64,000 nt of DNA from Roseibium sp. (GTDB lineage Bacteria; Pseudomonadota; Alphaproteobacteria; Rhizobiales; Stappiaceae). Numbering within the stretch: position 1 is the first letter of the stretch; each line of letters opens with the position of its first letter. The stretch spans positions 1-64,000 of the forward strand of contig JAEPML010000012.1 in the NCBI GenBank assembly GCA_017643925.1, given 5' to 3'. Made by a program: the position numbers and the translations under genes. Below are positions 8,449 to 16,758 of the stretch, one piece after another. Below the pieces are notes generated by a model. The model did not search any database and was not told where the DNA came from. It saw nothing but the letters and a program-made list of their open reading frames with translations.

Positions 8449-8510
8449 AAAGGCATTGTCGGTGACCGGGCTGACCTGGGTCCCCCCTCAATTTCTTGCA
8501 TTTCTTCCAT
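8449..8510 (-). other. Probable 5' end of the scaffold gene, out of frame
   Basis: From ATG 8510 the frame reads MEEMQEIEGG and then hits six G. Adding one G continues it as TQVSPVTDNAFLSGLSEN, straight into the scaffold frame. Without it the reading closes at a TGA after 23 codons. Either a base-call error, a frameshift mutation, or -1 slippage on the G run. Confidence 0.55.
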
Positions 8511-8512
8511 CG

Positions 8513-8827
8513 TCACAGGCCTTCGTCTGTATCAAGTTCCGGGAGCGTTTCCAATCGGGCAGCGGATTGCAGCGCGGCGTGCTCTTCCGGAGGGATCCGG
8601 ATCATCGCCAGGATGCGCGTGAAGAGCGCCTTGCGACCGTCCAGATACCCGCCTTCCCTGGGACCCAGATCAACGGGTGCAGCCTGATAGATCACGCATT
8701 CTGCGGCGAGGTCCGCGAGGACAACTTCACCGTCCGGCGACAGAAACACGGACCGGTAGGCCCGCTCGATCGCGCTTGCTCTGGATTCACGCCACCGCGA
8801 AATCCGCCTAAGACACTGCCAGGCCAT
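8513..8827 (-). CDS. Bbp19-like small phage protein
   Basis: A 104-residue protein starting MAWQCLRR, overlapping the portal stop by 20 bases. The core, YRSVFLSPDGEVVLADL followed by a helical segment with a Cys, is typical of the Bbp19-like family found next to the portal gene in BPP-1-type podoviruses; its function there is not established. I chose the ATG at 8827 over an upstream in-frame ATG at 8938 because the upstream 37 codons lie wholly inside the portal gene and do not look like the family. Its stop lies 2 bases before the proposed scaffold start. Confidence 0.7.
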   Translation of the reverse strand: MAWQCLRRISRWRESRASAIERAYRSVFLSPDGEVVLADLAAECVIYQAAPVDLGPREGGYLDGRKALFTRILAMIRIPPEEHAALQSAARLETLPELDTDEGL

Positions 8828-10517
8828 CAAGTCCCCCTTCTTCACCGAGCGTTTTGAGGAGCGGTGCCCCATCCCTTGCCATTCGGGCCATCCTTTCACC
8901 GGCCGCCAGTTGTTTCTGCTCGGTTGCTTCCGCTGCACGCTCCTGCCGCAGCGCCTCGACTTCTTCCGGACGTCGTTTCAGTTTTGCAGGCAACCCCAGC
9001 GCGCGGCGGTTCAGGTCGTATTCTTCTTCGCGGTCATGCAAATCCAGGATGGTCGGGTCAGAACCGCCCGCAATGCCCAGATACTCCTGGAAACCCATGA
9101 TCGCCTCGAAATGTCCAGCCTCGCGCATCTGGTCGATGGGTGCGGTCGGAACAAGTGTCACGTCGCTGTCTGCAAGGCTTTCCGGCGGAGCCAGGGGAGA
9201 CCCTGGCGCAAATGCACCCCGGCGTCCGAGTATTCCGATTTCCCGCTCAAACAGGGCCTCGTTTCCAGCCATGATGTTGGTAGAAAACGGACCGATCATG
9301 TCGGCCATTTCCTTGCGCCGGATATTGGCCTCCGTGGCGGTTCGCCCGCTGCCTTCAAGCAGCGTCTGCCAAAGATCGCCATAGAGCCCGACCCGAAGTT
9401 TTTCGCGAATATTCTCGATCTGCGCATCGGCGGCCCCGGGATTGGCGGTCTCGATCATCGGGCGAAACAACGGCCTTCCCTGCTCATCGATCAGGCCCGG
9501 ATTGATCCGGCCAGGGTTGAGATCAAGCTGGCGCTCTTCCCGGTGCGTGGCAATTGGAGGGCGAACGGCCTGTGAACTCGCGATCAGACCGTCACGCGCA
9601 AGGCTTTGCAGGCTCTTGATGTCACTCATGAGTTTCGCCTGCGGCGGCGAACCGTAGGGAGACAGTCCGTCCCGGTCCCAGCGGCTGACGACCAGAGGAA
9701 ATTCAAAGAACCCGCCTCTGCGGCAAATGTGCCTGGTCTCCTCTTCAAAGTGGATACTTTCATATCGGGACCTGGAAATATCAGCCGCGTCTTCAAAGCC
9801 GCCTTCGCGCAGGAAACAGGCATGCACGAACCTGTGTTCGGTATTCTTGCGCTTCGGATCGTCCGCCTGTTCCCGAACCTTGTCGGAAACATTGCCGCCA
9901 TATTCCTTCATCGCCTGCCAGGCCTTCAGGCTCCGCACGCGGAAAAACCCGCAGTCGGCGCCCTGCGCATCCACAATCAGGTAGATCTCGAAAAGGGGAA
10001 CATAGCGATAGTGAACGGGTGTCCTGATCTCTGCGAGGTTGTCCTCGTTCTCGCTGGGAAAAAGCACACCGGTTCCCAGCTTCACCGTTGAGAGCAACCG
10101 TGACCGGTTGGCCAGGGCGAAGCCGGATCGCCCCGATGAACGTACACGGAAAAGGTGATCGCGCACGAGTTCGAAGAACTCTTCATCGGACTGTGTCGGC
10201 TGAGGCGCAAAGGGGTCACCGAACCCGACGCCATGCCAGTTGAAGCCTTCCGGCATCGTGAGCGAGCCGACACCGGAGGCAAGCCGGTCGAGCAGCCAGA
10301 CAGCAGTCGGATCGTAAAGTTTGCGAGATCGTTCCCGGGCGGCTGACTGGCGGAACACGCTCATCCCGTCGGGGGCACACACACCGCCGGGCCGGTTGAA
10401 GGCCCGTTCCATGTCGGGTGCCGTGTAGGTGACGTAGTCTTGCCAGTCTGCCTCGTAATATTGCCGTTCGGAGCGCGCGATCTGCAGTTCCGATGTGAGG
10501 TCTTCAACAATGCCCAT
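8808..10517 (-). CDS. Portal / head-to-tail connector protein
   Basis: A 569-residue podovirus connector of the T7 gp8 type, usual size. Recognisable segments are SERQYYEADWQDYVTYTAP near the start, KLYDPTAVWLLDRLASGV at about 85-105, WDRDGLSPYGSPP at about 285, and the ATEANIRRKEMADMIGP helix at about 390, followed by a C-terminal coiled region rich in Glu/Ala/Arg. Twelve copies would form the vertex channel through which terminase packs DNA. It follows the 74-residue protein by 5 bases and overlaps the Bbp19-like gene. Confidence 0.92.
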   Translation of the reverse strand: MGIVEDLTSELQIARSERQYYEADWQDYVTYTAPDMERAFNRPGGVCAPDGMSVFRQSAARERSRKLYDPTAVWLLDRLASGVGSLTMPEGFNWHGVGFGDPFAPQPTQSDEEFFELVRDHLFRVRSSGRSGFALANRSRLLSTVKLGTGVLFPSENEDNLAEIRTPVHYRYVPLFEIYLIVDAQGADCGFFRVRSLKAWQAMKEYGGNVSDKVREQADDPKRKNTEHRFVHACFLREGGFEDAADISRSRYESIHFEEETRHICRRGGFFEFPLVVSRWDRDGLSPYGSPPQAKLMSDIKSLQSLARDGLIASSQAVRPPIATHREERQLDLNPGRINPGLIDEQGRPLFRPMIETANPGAADAQIENIREKLRVGLYGDLWQTLLEGSGRTATEANIRRKEMADMIGPFSTNIMAGNEALFEREIGILGRRGAFAPGSPLAPPESLADSDVTLVPTAPIDQMREAGHFEAIMGFQEYLGIAGGSDPTILDLHDREEEYDLNRRALGLPAKLKRRPEEVEALRQERAAEATEQKQLAAGERMARMARDGAPLLKTLGEEGGLDGLAVS

Positions 10518-10522
10518 GAAGC

Positions 10523-10747
10523 TCAGGCCCGTCCCAGAAGAGTTACGCCCGGCCGGGAAGCAGTGCCAAAATCAGGCACGCCCAGCGGACTGGTCAGGTT
10601 TGTCGCGCGCGTGTTGTAGGCCGCCGCCCGGCGGCGCCGGCTGTTCTCCTGAAGGTTCCTCGCCTGCCGCTGCGGATCTGGTTCGCGCGGCGGTGGTGGT
10701 GTCGGTTCCGGATCGGGCTGCTTCGAGCCCCCGCCAAACAAGCACAT
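10523..10747 (-). CDS. Small proline-rich phage protein
   Basis: A 74-residue protein beginning MCLFGGGSKQ, followed by a Pro-rich stretch and a basic, Asn-rich middle, and ending GVTLLGRA. Proteins with an MC-FGG start, a Pro-rich linker and a TS-LG...LLG end commonly sit directly before the portal gene in podoviruses; their role is unknown. AAAGGGG lies 6 bases before the ATG. This is the first phage gene after the host-type block. Confidence 0.65.
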   Translation of the reverse strand: MCLFGGGSKQPDPEPTPPPPREPDPQRQARNLQENSRRRRAAAYNTRATNLTSPLGVPDFGTASRPGVTLLGRA

Positions 10748-11060
10748 GAATGACCCCTTTCTAATTCTGGAAGCGAAATTCGCGATCGCGACTTGCTAAT
10801 TTGTATGCCTGCGATCCGCTCTACCGGAGAGCAACACGCACACGCGATCACACGGCGAACGAAAGCTCGTTCCGCCGTCGTCACCGTTGAAGTCGCATTT
10901 TTCCAATGTATTGGTATGAGGACTGTTTTAGCCCCGTTTTGACGAAAGGTCGAGCGCAGCCAAAGGTCTGAACCCCTTGTTCAGACGGGACATTTGACGA
11001 CCTTCCCGGGATACCGCCACCAACAGTATTTGATCCGTTGAGCGCTTTGATCCTGATTTT
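10748..11060. other. Gene-free junction between host block and phage operon
   Basis: A 313-base stretch with no convincing gene. It holds the 12-base palindrome TCGCGATCGCGA (10780-10791) and a hairpin with arms CGGCGAACGA (10853-10862) and TCGTTCCGCCG (10867-10877, one bulge). The left boundary of the inserted block should lie here. I found no matching direct repeat at the other boundary near 19.2 kb. Confidence 0.5.
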
Positions 11061-12017
11061 TTAGATGCCCTCGTTCCACCCCTTTTCATAGAGTGGATAC
11101 TGCCTCTTGATCTCCTGGTCCCAGGGCGCTTCGGCATCAAGGTGTTCCACCAGAAAATCGATCAAGGTCCTGACCCTGAGTGGCAAGGCACGGGTTTCTG
11201 GGTAGACGACAAAAGCCGCGTCGTCCGACCAGACATGGTCGGAGAACAGGGGGATCAATCGTCCCCCGACGATGGCTGGTCCGACGATGAAGGTCGGCTC
11301 TATGGCAACCCCCAGGCCCTCTTCGGCACACCTGGTCAGAAACTCGCCGTTGTTGCAGGCAATCCGGTTCTTGATCTGCACGGCGCCTCTGCTTCCATCG
11401 GGTCTGGCAAAATTCCAGCGGTTGTTTTGCTGCGTGGAACGATACTGCAGGACCGAGTATCGGCTGATGTCTTCCGCGTGGTCAGGCATTCCCAACCGCT
11501 CCAGCAACGCTGGACTGGCTACCGGAATGTGGCGTATCCGCGTCAGCCGCCGCGCCCGCAAAGTTGAATCTTGAAGCCGGCCAATGCGGAGCGCAAGGTC
11601 GAAGCCGTCCTGGACCAGGTCCACCCTGCGGTCGTTCGTTTCCAACTCCAGCGCGACATCCGGGTAACGCTGCAAAAAGTCGACAAGCAGAGGTCCGAGA
11701 TATCGATTGGTGAAAGACACAGGCGCGGCCAGGCGGATACGGCCCTCCAGTCGAAGTGCGGTTTCCGAGAGGTTCGCTTCCGCGTCATTCAAATCGCTCA
11801 GGATCTGCCTGCATTGAAGGTAAAAGTCATGGCCCGCTTCGGTCAAACTGATCTTGCGCGTCGTGCGTTGGAGAAGTGTCACCCCAAGCCTTTGTTCCAG
11901 CTCCTTCAATCGCCGGCTGACAGCAGACAGGGCGAGACCGGTGCGGCGCGAAACGGCACTCATCGATCCTGCCTCGATGATCTGAACAAAGTTCTCAATC
12001 TCGGTAAGCCGCGACAT
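11061..12017 (-). CDS. LysR-family regulator beside azoreductase
   Basis: A 318-residue LysR-type regulator. The N-terminal winged helix-turn-helix is at about residues 1-60 (AGSMSAVSRRTGLALSAVSRR), followed by a linker helix and a substrate-binding domain from about 90. The subgroup is the CrgA/AaeR-like one, with DLALRIG in the effector domain. It is transcribed away from the azoreductase gene across a 106-base gap containing a LysR-type palindrome (12019-12035), so it probably controls that gene in response to a quinone or similar electrophile. The effector is inferred. Confidence 0.88.
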   Translation of the reverse strand: MSRLTEIENFVQIIEAGSMSAVSRRTGLALSAVSRRLKELEQRLGVTLLQRTTRKISLTEAGHDFYLQCRQILSDLNDAEANLSETALRLEGRIRLAAPVSFTNRYLGPLLVDFLQRYPDVALELETNDRRVDLVQDGFDLALRIGRLQDSTLRARRLTRIRHIPVASPALLERLGMPDHAEDISRYSVLQYRSTQQNNRWNFARPDGSRGAVQIKNRIACNNGEFLTRCAEEGLGVAIEPTFIVGPAIVGGRLIPLFSDHVWSDDAAFVVYPETRALPLRVRTLIDFLVEHLDAEAPWDQEIKRQYPLYEKGWNEGI

Positions 12018-12018
12018 A

Positions 12019-12035
12019 ATTCTTCTTTCAAGAAT
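12019..12035. promoter_or_regulatory. LysR-type operator, azoR/lysR divergent promoter
   Basis: Perfect inverted repeat ATTCTT-N5-AAGAAT, fitting the T-N11-A LysR pattern, one base before the lysR start codon. A TATAAT hexamer follows at 12045-12050, facing azoR. Confidence 0.5.
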
Positions 12036-12123
12036 AGTTTTTTCTATAATTACAATATTATTCTTCTATCTGGAAAGCCTTAAATCGGGTCCTGTCTATC
12101 AATTCAACCCGGCAGGAAGTCCC

Positions 12124-12735
12124 ATGAAAGTTCTCCGTCTCGACACAAGCGCCCAATCAGACAGCTCCCACTCCAGGGCGCTTGTCAGCCGTTTTCTGAA
12201 TGGTCTGGGTCCCGATACGCGTGTCATCCAGCGTGATCTTGCTGAAGGTGTCCCCCTGATCGGTCCGGACTGGTTCAATGCCAGTTTTACGGATCTGGAA
12301 AGCCGCAGCGACGCCCAAACAACGACCCTGTCCGCATCCGAAGAACTTGTGGGTGAGCTCCAGGACGCCGACCTACTGGTTATCGGGATGCCGCTCTACA
12401 ACTTCAGCATTCCCGCAAGCCTCAAACTGTGGATCGACCAGGTCTGCCGCGCCAACGTTACCTTCAGGCACACCGAAAACGGGGCCGAGGGTCTTCTTCA
12501 GGACAAGCGCGCCGTGATCTTCTTCGTTTCTGGAGGAACACGCTTTGGATCCGAGGCTGACTTCGCCTCCGATTACCTGAGATTTGTGCTGAAATTTATC
12601 GGCATCACGGACGTGCGGTTCATTCATGCCGATGCCCACATGTCCGACCAGAATTCGCTTTCCCGCGCCCGGGAAGAAGCCGAACTTCTGAGCCGGGAAC
12701 TGTTTCAGTCCGACATGACGGCGCTGGCGTCATAA
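12124..12735 (+). CDS. azoR: FMN-dependent NADH azoreductase
   Basis: A 203-residue flavodoxin-like protein that begins KVLRLDTSAQ, contains the FMN-binding MPLYNFSIPASLK loop at about residues 90-105 and FFVSGGTRFG at about 137, and has the usual length of AzoR. These enzymes reduce quinones and azo compounds by two electrons with NADH in the cytoplasm, which avoids semiquinone formation. Transcribed divergently from the LysR gene. A hairpin follows it. Confidence 0.9.
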   Translation: MKVLRLDTSAQSDSSHSRALVSRFLNGLGPDTRVIQRDLAEGVPLIGPDWFNASFTDLESRSDAQTTTLSASEELVGELQDADLLVIGMPLYNFSIPASLKLWIDQVCRANVTFRHTENGAEGLLQDKRAVIFFVSGGTRFGSEADFASDYLRFVLKFIGITDVRFIHADAHMSDQNSLSRAREEAELLSRELFQSDMTALAS

Positions 12736-12753
12736 GACCGGTGATTTTGATTT

Positions 12754-12773
12754 CAGGAGGCACCTGCCTCCTG
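12754..12773 (+). terminator. Hairpin after azoR
   Basis: Perfect 9-bp inverted repeat CAGGAGGCA-CC-TGCCTCCTG, 19 bases after the azoR stop. No long T-run follows, so it may be a weak terminator or an mRNA-end stabiliser. Confidence 0.45.
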
Positions 12774-12801
12774 TCAATCAATCTCGCTGCAACCCTGTTG
12801 T

Positions 12802-13464
12802 TTGAAGTACACTGATCTTGCCTCTGGCCGGTATTCGCGCTGCGTGCTAGGAAGCGCCCCATTCGATACTCCCGAGACACGACAGGAATTTCACCGGGTG
12901 CTCTTCGCTCTTTCCGTTGCACTGGCTTACATCCTGACAAATATCGACGGCCTGTTTGCCTTTCTGGCACTGTCGTCATCTGGCCGTCAGCGCGCGATTT
13001 TGCCCGGGTTTCTGGTCGCCCACGCAGTTGTTATTGCGGGCTCGCTCCTTCTCGGGGCTGGCGCAAACTTTCTTGCACCGGAAACACTGGGATACCTGGG
13101 CATCGTCCCGATTGTTCTTGGTCTGTGGGAACTCTGGAAGCAGCGCCAGACATCCGCTCTTGACCGGACATCGTCCAGGTCCGCGAATTCACTGGTCGGC
13201 GCCACGGCAATCTTTCTGGCACTGAGCACCGATACATTCGTTCTGCTCGCCGCCATCTTTGCCGACAGCCGTCAGGACATGGATCATTTTGCTCTACTCG
13301 GGGCGTTTGTCGCCGTGGCGTTTCTTCTCCTCATGGGGTCCACCTTGTCCAGGGGACTTTCGAAGAACCAGGGCATCGGACGCTTTTTCGAGCGGCTGTC
13401 GCCTTTTGTCATGATCGCAGCCGGGATCTACATCCTGCTCGACACGACAACGGACATTCTTTGA
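12802..13464 (+). CDS. CadD-like cadmium/cation transporter family membrane protein
   Basis: A 220-residue membrane protein with about six hydrophobic segments. The repeated motifs NIDGLFAFLALSS (about residue 47) and STDTFVLLAAIFADS (about 140) are the two related halves of the CadD/LysE-like fold, each with an acidic residue in the membrane (N-I-D and S-T-D-T). Family members give cadmium or quaternary-ammonium resistance, or act as cation transporters. The TTG start at 12802 is uncertain; a GTG near 12898 is also possible. Confidence 0.7.
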   Translation: MKYTDLASGRYSRCVLGSAPFDTPETRQEFHRVLFALSVALAYILTNIDGLFAFLALSSSGRQRAILPGFLVAHAVVIAGSLLLGAGANFLAPETLGYLGIVPIVLGLWELWKQRQTSALDRTSSRSANSLVGATAIFLALSTDTFVLLAAIFADSRQDMDHFALLGAFVAVAFLLLMGSTLSRGLSKNQGIGRFFERLSPFVMIAAGIYILLDTTTDIL

Positions 13465-13491
13465 AGCCCTCAAACTAAGCTACCAACCTTT

Positions 13492-13538
13492 TTGCGCGTT
13501 ACACTGAAAATGATACTATTGGGGTCGTTAAGACCCCA
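13492..13538 (+). promoter_or_regulatory. hxlR promoter with palindromic operator
   Basis: TTGCGC (13492-13497), 16-base spacer, TACTAT (13514-13519), then a perfect inverted repeat TGGGGTC-GTTAA-GACCCCA (13520-13538) just upstream of the hxlR start. The repeat follows the -10 directly, so a bound protein would block transcription. Autoregulation by the HxlR protein is inferred. Confidence 0.45.
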
Positions 13539-13554
13539 CACCTAGAGGACCACT

Positions 13555-13911
13555 ATGCCACGAAACCAAGATGGCACGCTTTGCCCCGCTCCAGTGATCT
13601 TCACAATGATCGGCGGGAAATGGAAACTCTCCATCCTGCAGATCCTCATCTTTCACGGGACAAAGCGCTTCGGTGAACTCCAGCGCGAGCTGGAAGGCAT
13701 CACCCAGACGATGCTGACCAAACAGCTGCGGGCACTGGAAGATGACGGCCTCGTGGTCCGCAAGGTCTATGCAGAGGTCCCCCCGCGGGTCGAGTATTCA
13801 GCAACGCCTGACGCCATGGCGCTCAGAACCATGTTTCAGTCGATGCATCAGTGGTGGATCGATCATAGGCAGGAAAAATCAGACGAAAAAAACCTTGAAT
13901 TACAACAATAG
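13555..13911 (+). CDS. HxlR-family redox/electrophile-sensing regulator
   Basis: A 118-residue winged-helix protein of the HxlR (DUF24) family: GGKWKLSILQILIFHG starts the core, with the recognition helix near GITQTMLTKQLRALEDDGLV. Cys10, in the sequence TLCPAP, matches the N-terminal Cys used by YodB, HypR and QorR for sensing quinones, diamide or hypochlorite. It lies upstream of GST, DUF899 and DUF2182 genes on the same strand. Flanking 10-base arms GATACTATTG and CAATAGTATC suggest DNA sites at both ends of the gene. Confidence 0.85.
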   Translation: MPRNQDGTLCPAPVIFTMIGGKWKLSILQILIFHGTKRFGELQRELEGITQTMLTKQLRALEDDGLVVRKVYAEVPPRVEYSATPDAMALRTMFQSMHQWWIDHRQEKSDEKNLELQQ

Positions 13912-13961
13912 TATCTTTTTGAGTGCTATATACGATTTTTCTGCCTACTTGCAAAAAAGTA
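13906..13961 (+). promoter_or_regulatory. Candidate HxlR sites upstream of the GST gene
   Basis: CAATAGTATC (13906-13915) is the exact reverse complement of GATACTATTG at 13512-13521 in the hxlR promoter. A second element, TACTT-N6-AAGTA (13946-13961), resembles the TACT-N7-AGTA box reported for DUF24-family regulators. Both lie in the AT-rich 93-base gap before the GST gene, so the operon may have a second, regulated promoter. Confidence 0.45.
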
Positions 13962-14004
13962 CTGACTGCGCACATTTTTCCCGTCAAACGATGGGAGAAA
14001 CTCG

Positions 14005-14712
14005 ATGCAACACACGGTCTATACATTCAGCGGAGCACCCCGCGGCTGGCGGGTTTTGCTCGGCCTGGCCTTCAAGGGGCTTGATGCGGACGTCAGGCTC
14101 CTCAGCATCGCCGGACAGGATCACAAGAAGCCCGACTTCCTGGCGCTGAACCCGCGTGCCAAGGCACCGGTCCTGATCGCAGGCACGACTGTCTTGCGGG
14201 ACTCCATCGCCATACTGGCCTGGCTTGACCGGGCTTATCCGGAGCACCCGCTGTTTGGCGAAACGGCGGATGAAGCAGCCACGATCTGGCAGATCGCGAT
14301 GGAGTGCCGGGAATATCTGCGCAAAGGCAACCAGCAGCTTCTGTCCCGTGCCTTCTTCACCGATGCAATCGTTCCCGCAGTGGGCTCCGCAGACCAGGAA
14401 AAACTGATGGCGGAAGCCGCACTCGTTCACAACGAATGCGGCTACCTTGAGGAAATCCTTTCCGACGGGCGGCCCTTCCTTGCCGGCGACAGACCGACAG
14501 CCGCCGAAGCGATCGCCTTCCCGGAAATCCGTCTCCTCCAGAGAGCGGTCGAAACACGGCACGACCTGATGAACGCGGCCGGTTTCGGATATCCGCCTGA
14601 TCTCTACCCCCGACTGGCAAGTTGGAAGAACCGATTGAATGAAATGCCGGACGTTGAAGCGACCATGCCACCGCATTGGTCAGAATCCCGCCCCCTCGCC
14701 AAATCAGCTTGA
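14005..14712 (+). CDS. Glutathione S-transferase family protein
   Basis: A 235-residue protein with a thioredoxin-like N-terminal domain (about 1-80; NPRAKAPVLIAG contains the conserved cis-Pro, and LRDSIAILAWLD is the glutathione-contact helix) and an all-helical C-terminal domain (FPEIRLLQRA at about 173). SGAPRGWR occupies the catalytic position, so a Ser or Arg rather than Cys may activate glutathione. It is first in a GST-DUF899-DUF2182 group downstream of the HxlR gene, which suggests detoxification of electrophiles in the cytoplasm. Confidence 0.82.
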   Translation: MQHTVYTFSGAPRGWRVLLGLAFKGLDADVRLLSIAGQDHKKPDFLALNPRAKAPVLIAGTTVLRDSIAILAWLDRAYPEHPLFGETADEAATIWQIAMECREYLRKGNQQLLSRAFFTDAIVPAVGSADQEKLMAEAALVHNECGYLEEILSDGRPFLAGDRPTAAEAIAFPEIRLLQRAVETRHDLMNAAGFGYPPDLYPRLASWKNRLNEMPDVEATMPPHWSESRPLAKSA

Positions 14713-14723
14713 AGGACAACCAG

Positions 14724-15428
14724 ATGACCAAACCCGCTATCGTCGACCGTGAAGACTGGCTTCGCGCCCGCCTGGACCTGCTCGAGCGTGAAAAGGAACA
14801 TACGCACCTGAAGGACGAGATCAGCGCCGCCCGCCGGGCACTTCCCTGGGTCAGACTGACGAAGTCCTACATCTTTCAGACCGAAACAGGACCGCAAGGT
14901 CTGTCCGACCTCTTTGGACCGTATTCGCAGCTGATAACCTATCACTTCATGTTTGGCCCGAACTGGGAGGAAGGTTGCAAGAGCTGTTCCTTTTGGGCAG
15001 ACAGCTATGAGGGCCTGTCGAGCCACTTTGCCGCCCGTGACATCGCGTTCACTGCCGTATCGTCCGCTCCGCTCGACAGGTTGCTGGAATTCCGGCGGCG
15101 CATGGGCTGGACGTTCAACTGGGTGTCCTCCCACCAAAACGGGTTCAATCACGACTTCGATGTCGGTTTTGATGAAACGCGGCCAAAGGACCGTTCTCGA
15201 GCATACAATTTCGGCATGATGCCGGATGCCTTCATGGACGAGATGCACGGCACCAGCGTTTTTGCGAAGGACGAAAACGACGACGTCTTTCACACCTATT
15301 CCATGTATGGCCGCGGCCTCGATGCAACCAATGCCGCCTACGCTTATATCGACCTGACACCAAAAGGTCGGAACGAGCCGCCGGAGGGCAACCCCATGGA
15401 ATGGGTGCGCCATCATGACCGGTATTAG
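14724..15428 (+). CDS. DUF899 thioredoxin-like protein
   Basis: A 234-residue DUF899 family protein with a thioredoxin-like fold. GPNWEEGCKSCSFWAD at residues about 78-92 carries the CxxC pair (Cys85, Cys88). LPWVRLTKSYIFQT and the late ARGLD-like YGRGLDATNAAY segments are also typical. I chose the ATG at 14724, 9 bases after the GST stop, because upstream codons overlap GST. It probably acts as a disulfide reductase or peroxidase-like protein; the family is poorly characterised. Confidence 0.82.
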   Translation: MTKPAIVDREDWLRARLDLLEREKEHTHLKDEISAARRALPWVRLTKSYIFQTETGPQGLSDLFGPYSQLITYHFMFGPNWEEGCKSCSFWADSYEGLSSHFAARDIAFTAVSSAPLDRLLEFRRRMGWTFNWVSSHQNGFNHDFDVGFDETRPKDRSRAYNFGMMPDAFMDEMHGTSVFAKDENDDVFHTYSMYGRGLDATNAAYAYIDLTPKGRNEPPEGNPMEWVRHHDRY

Positions 15429-16170
15429 AACCGCCTCCCGGGACCGGCCCGGTGTGTGGGCCTTGGGGCCGGCAGCATGTCTGTCGGCCGCGCTGGCCAC
15501 CCTTTTCTGGGCCAACACCCTAAACGGAAGCGGTACCGGCATGTCCGTTTGGGCCATGAGCGGATTGAACCTGCCTCCGGTCTCGTCCCTGCCCTCACAC
15601 CCTCAGGACTGGTCGGCGGCCTATGCGCTCCTGATGGTTCTGATGTGGTGGAGCATGATGCTTGCAATGATGCTGATACCGCTCACGGTCCAATTCGCGC
15701 AGTCGAGAAAGGCTCCGAATTTGACACAGGCCACCGCTTTCCTGAGCGGGTATGGACTTGTCTGGCTTGGTTTCTCGGTGATGGCTGCGAGCCTGCAATG
15801 GCTCCTGGAGCGAAAAGGCTTGCTGCACCCTTTCATGATGTGGAGCCTGTCCGCACCCTTGTCCGCCTTCCTGCTGGTCTTCGCAGGGATCTACCAGCTG
15901 CACCCACTCAAGTCGGGGTCCCGTTCAGCCTGCCACCCGGACAATTTCAGCCTCGCAAGGGGCCTTAGGTTCGGCGCGTTCTGCGTTTTAAGCACCGCGC
16001 CTTTGATGCTCTTGTTCTTCGCAGGCGGGCTCATGAACCTATACTGGATGATTGCGCTGACCCTGATCGTCCTTGTCGAGAGAACCGTGCCGGTGGCATC
16101 AAGATATGACTGGCCTCTCGCAACCATGCTAATTGGCCTTGGCCTGTGGACAGCTTTTCCGGGCTCGTGA
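15415..16170 (+). CDS. DUF2182 membrane protein (predicted metal-binding)
   Basis: A 251-residue integral membrane protein with about six or seven hydrophobic segments. The WWSMMLAMMLIPL motif (about residue 77) and YQLHPLKSGSRSACH (about 160) correspond to the conserved Met-rich and YQLTPLK...C motifs of DUF2182, thought to bind metal. It overlaps DUF899 by 14 bases; the DUF899-DUF2182 pair recurs in proteobacteria. The function is unknown; linkage to redox genes suggests a role in metal or thiol handling. Confidence 0.78.
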   Translation: MTGIRTASRDRPGVWALGPAACLSAALATLFWANTLNGSGTGMSVWAMSGLNLPPVSSLPSHPQDWSAAYALLMVLMWWSMMLAMMLIPLTVQFAQSRKAPNLTQATAFLSGYGLVWLGFSVMAASLQWLLERKGLLHPFMMWSLSAPLSAFLLVFAGIYQLHPLKSGSRSACHPDNFSLARGLRFGAFCVLSTAPLMLLFFAGGLMNLYWMIALTLIVLVERTVPVASRYDWPLATMLIGLGLWTAFPGS

Positions 16171-16216
16171 ACAGTTCAGAACTCATCGATGATTGAAAGG
16201 CATGCGATCTTGTTAC

Positions 16217-16242
16217 GACCCTGCGATACATCTCGCAGGGTC
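16217..16242. terminator. Hairpin between convergent DUF2182 and rhodanese genes
   Basis: Perfect 10-bp inverted repeat GACCCTGCGA-N6-TCGCAGGGTC midway between two genes that converge. Its position suggests a bidirectional terminator, although a T-run is absent. Confidence 0.5.
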
Positions 16243-16255
16243 TCCGGATGCTGGG

Positions 16256-16654
16256 TCATCCCCCAACGGTCGCCAGTTCGAATCCCTCATCCAGCCAGCC
16301 GGTCACACCGCCGGCCATGATCTTCACCGGGCGGCCAAGTTCGGCAAGGCGAACCGCACCGCGGGCAGCCCCATTGCAGTGCGGGCCGGCACAATAGGTC
16401 ACGAACAGTGTATCCTCCGGCCAACCCTTCAGTTTGGACCGTATGATTTTGCCATGCGGCAGATTGATCGCACCCGGAACATGTCCCTTGGCGAAGAGCT
16501 CCGGTCCACGCACATCGAGCAGAACAAAGTCCGCCTTTTTCGACAGGGCGTCATGCACGTCCCAGCAATCGGTCTCGAATGTGAATTCCGCCGCAAAATG
16601 CGCGAGGGCTTCGTCACTGGGTGCTGCGGGTATGGTTGTTACATTGCTTGCCAT
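16256..16654 (-). CDS. Rhodanese-like sulfurtransferase
   Basis: A 132-residue single-domain rhodanese. FVLLDVRGPELFAKGHVPGA (residues about 43-62) is the conserved CH2A/CH2B region, and the active-site loop is YCAGPHCNGA with Cys88 as the likely persulfide carrier and Cys93 nearby. The ATG at 16654 has GGGAG 7 bases upstream. It is divergent from ftrA with a 104-base gap, an arrangement often seen for this pair, so FtrA may control it. Confidence 0.87.
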   Translation of the reverse strand: MASNVTTIPAAPSDEALAHFAAEFTFETDCWDVHDALSKKADFVLLDVRGPELFAKGHVPGAINLPHGKIIRSKLKGWPEDTLFVTYCAGPHCNGAARGAVRLAELGRPVKIMAGGVTGWLDEGFELATVGG

Positions 16655-16758
16655 GAGTGGTCTCCCTTCCTGCACCTTGTCGCTGACAGGGGCCCACCTT
16701 TGCAATTGGCATGAAAGCCATTATACGTAAAAATCACGCCAATCAGGAATTGCCACTG

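Noticed and set aside
14604..15557. 317-residue minus-strand frame over GST, DUF899 and DUF2182
   Set aside because: Antisense shadow; the three plus-strand genes have clear motifs and ribosome-binding sites.
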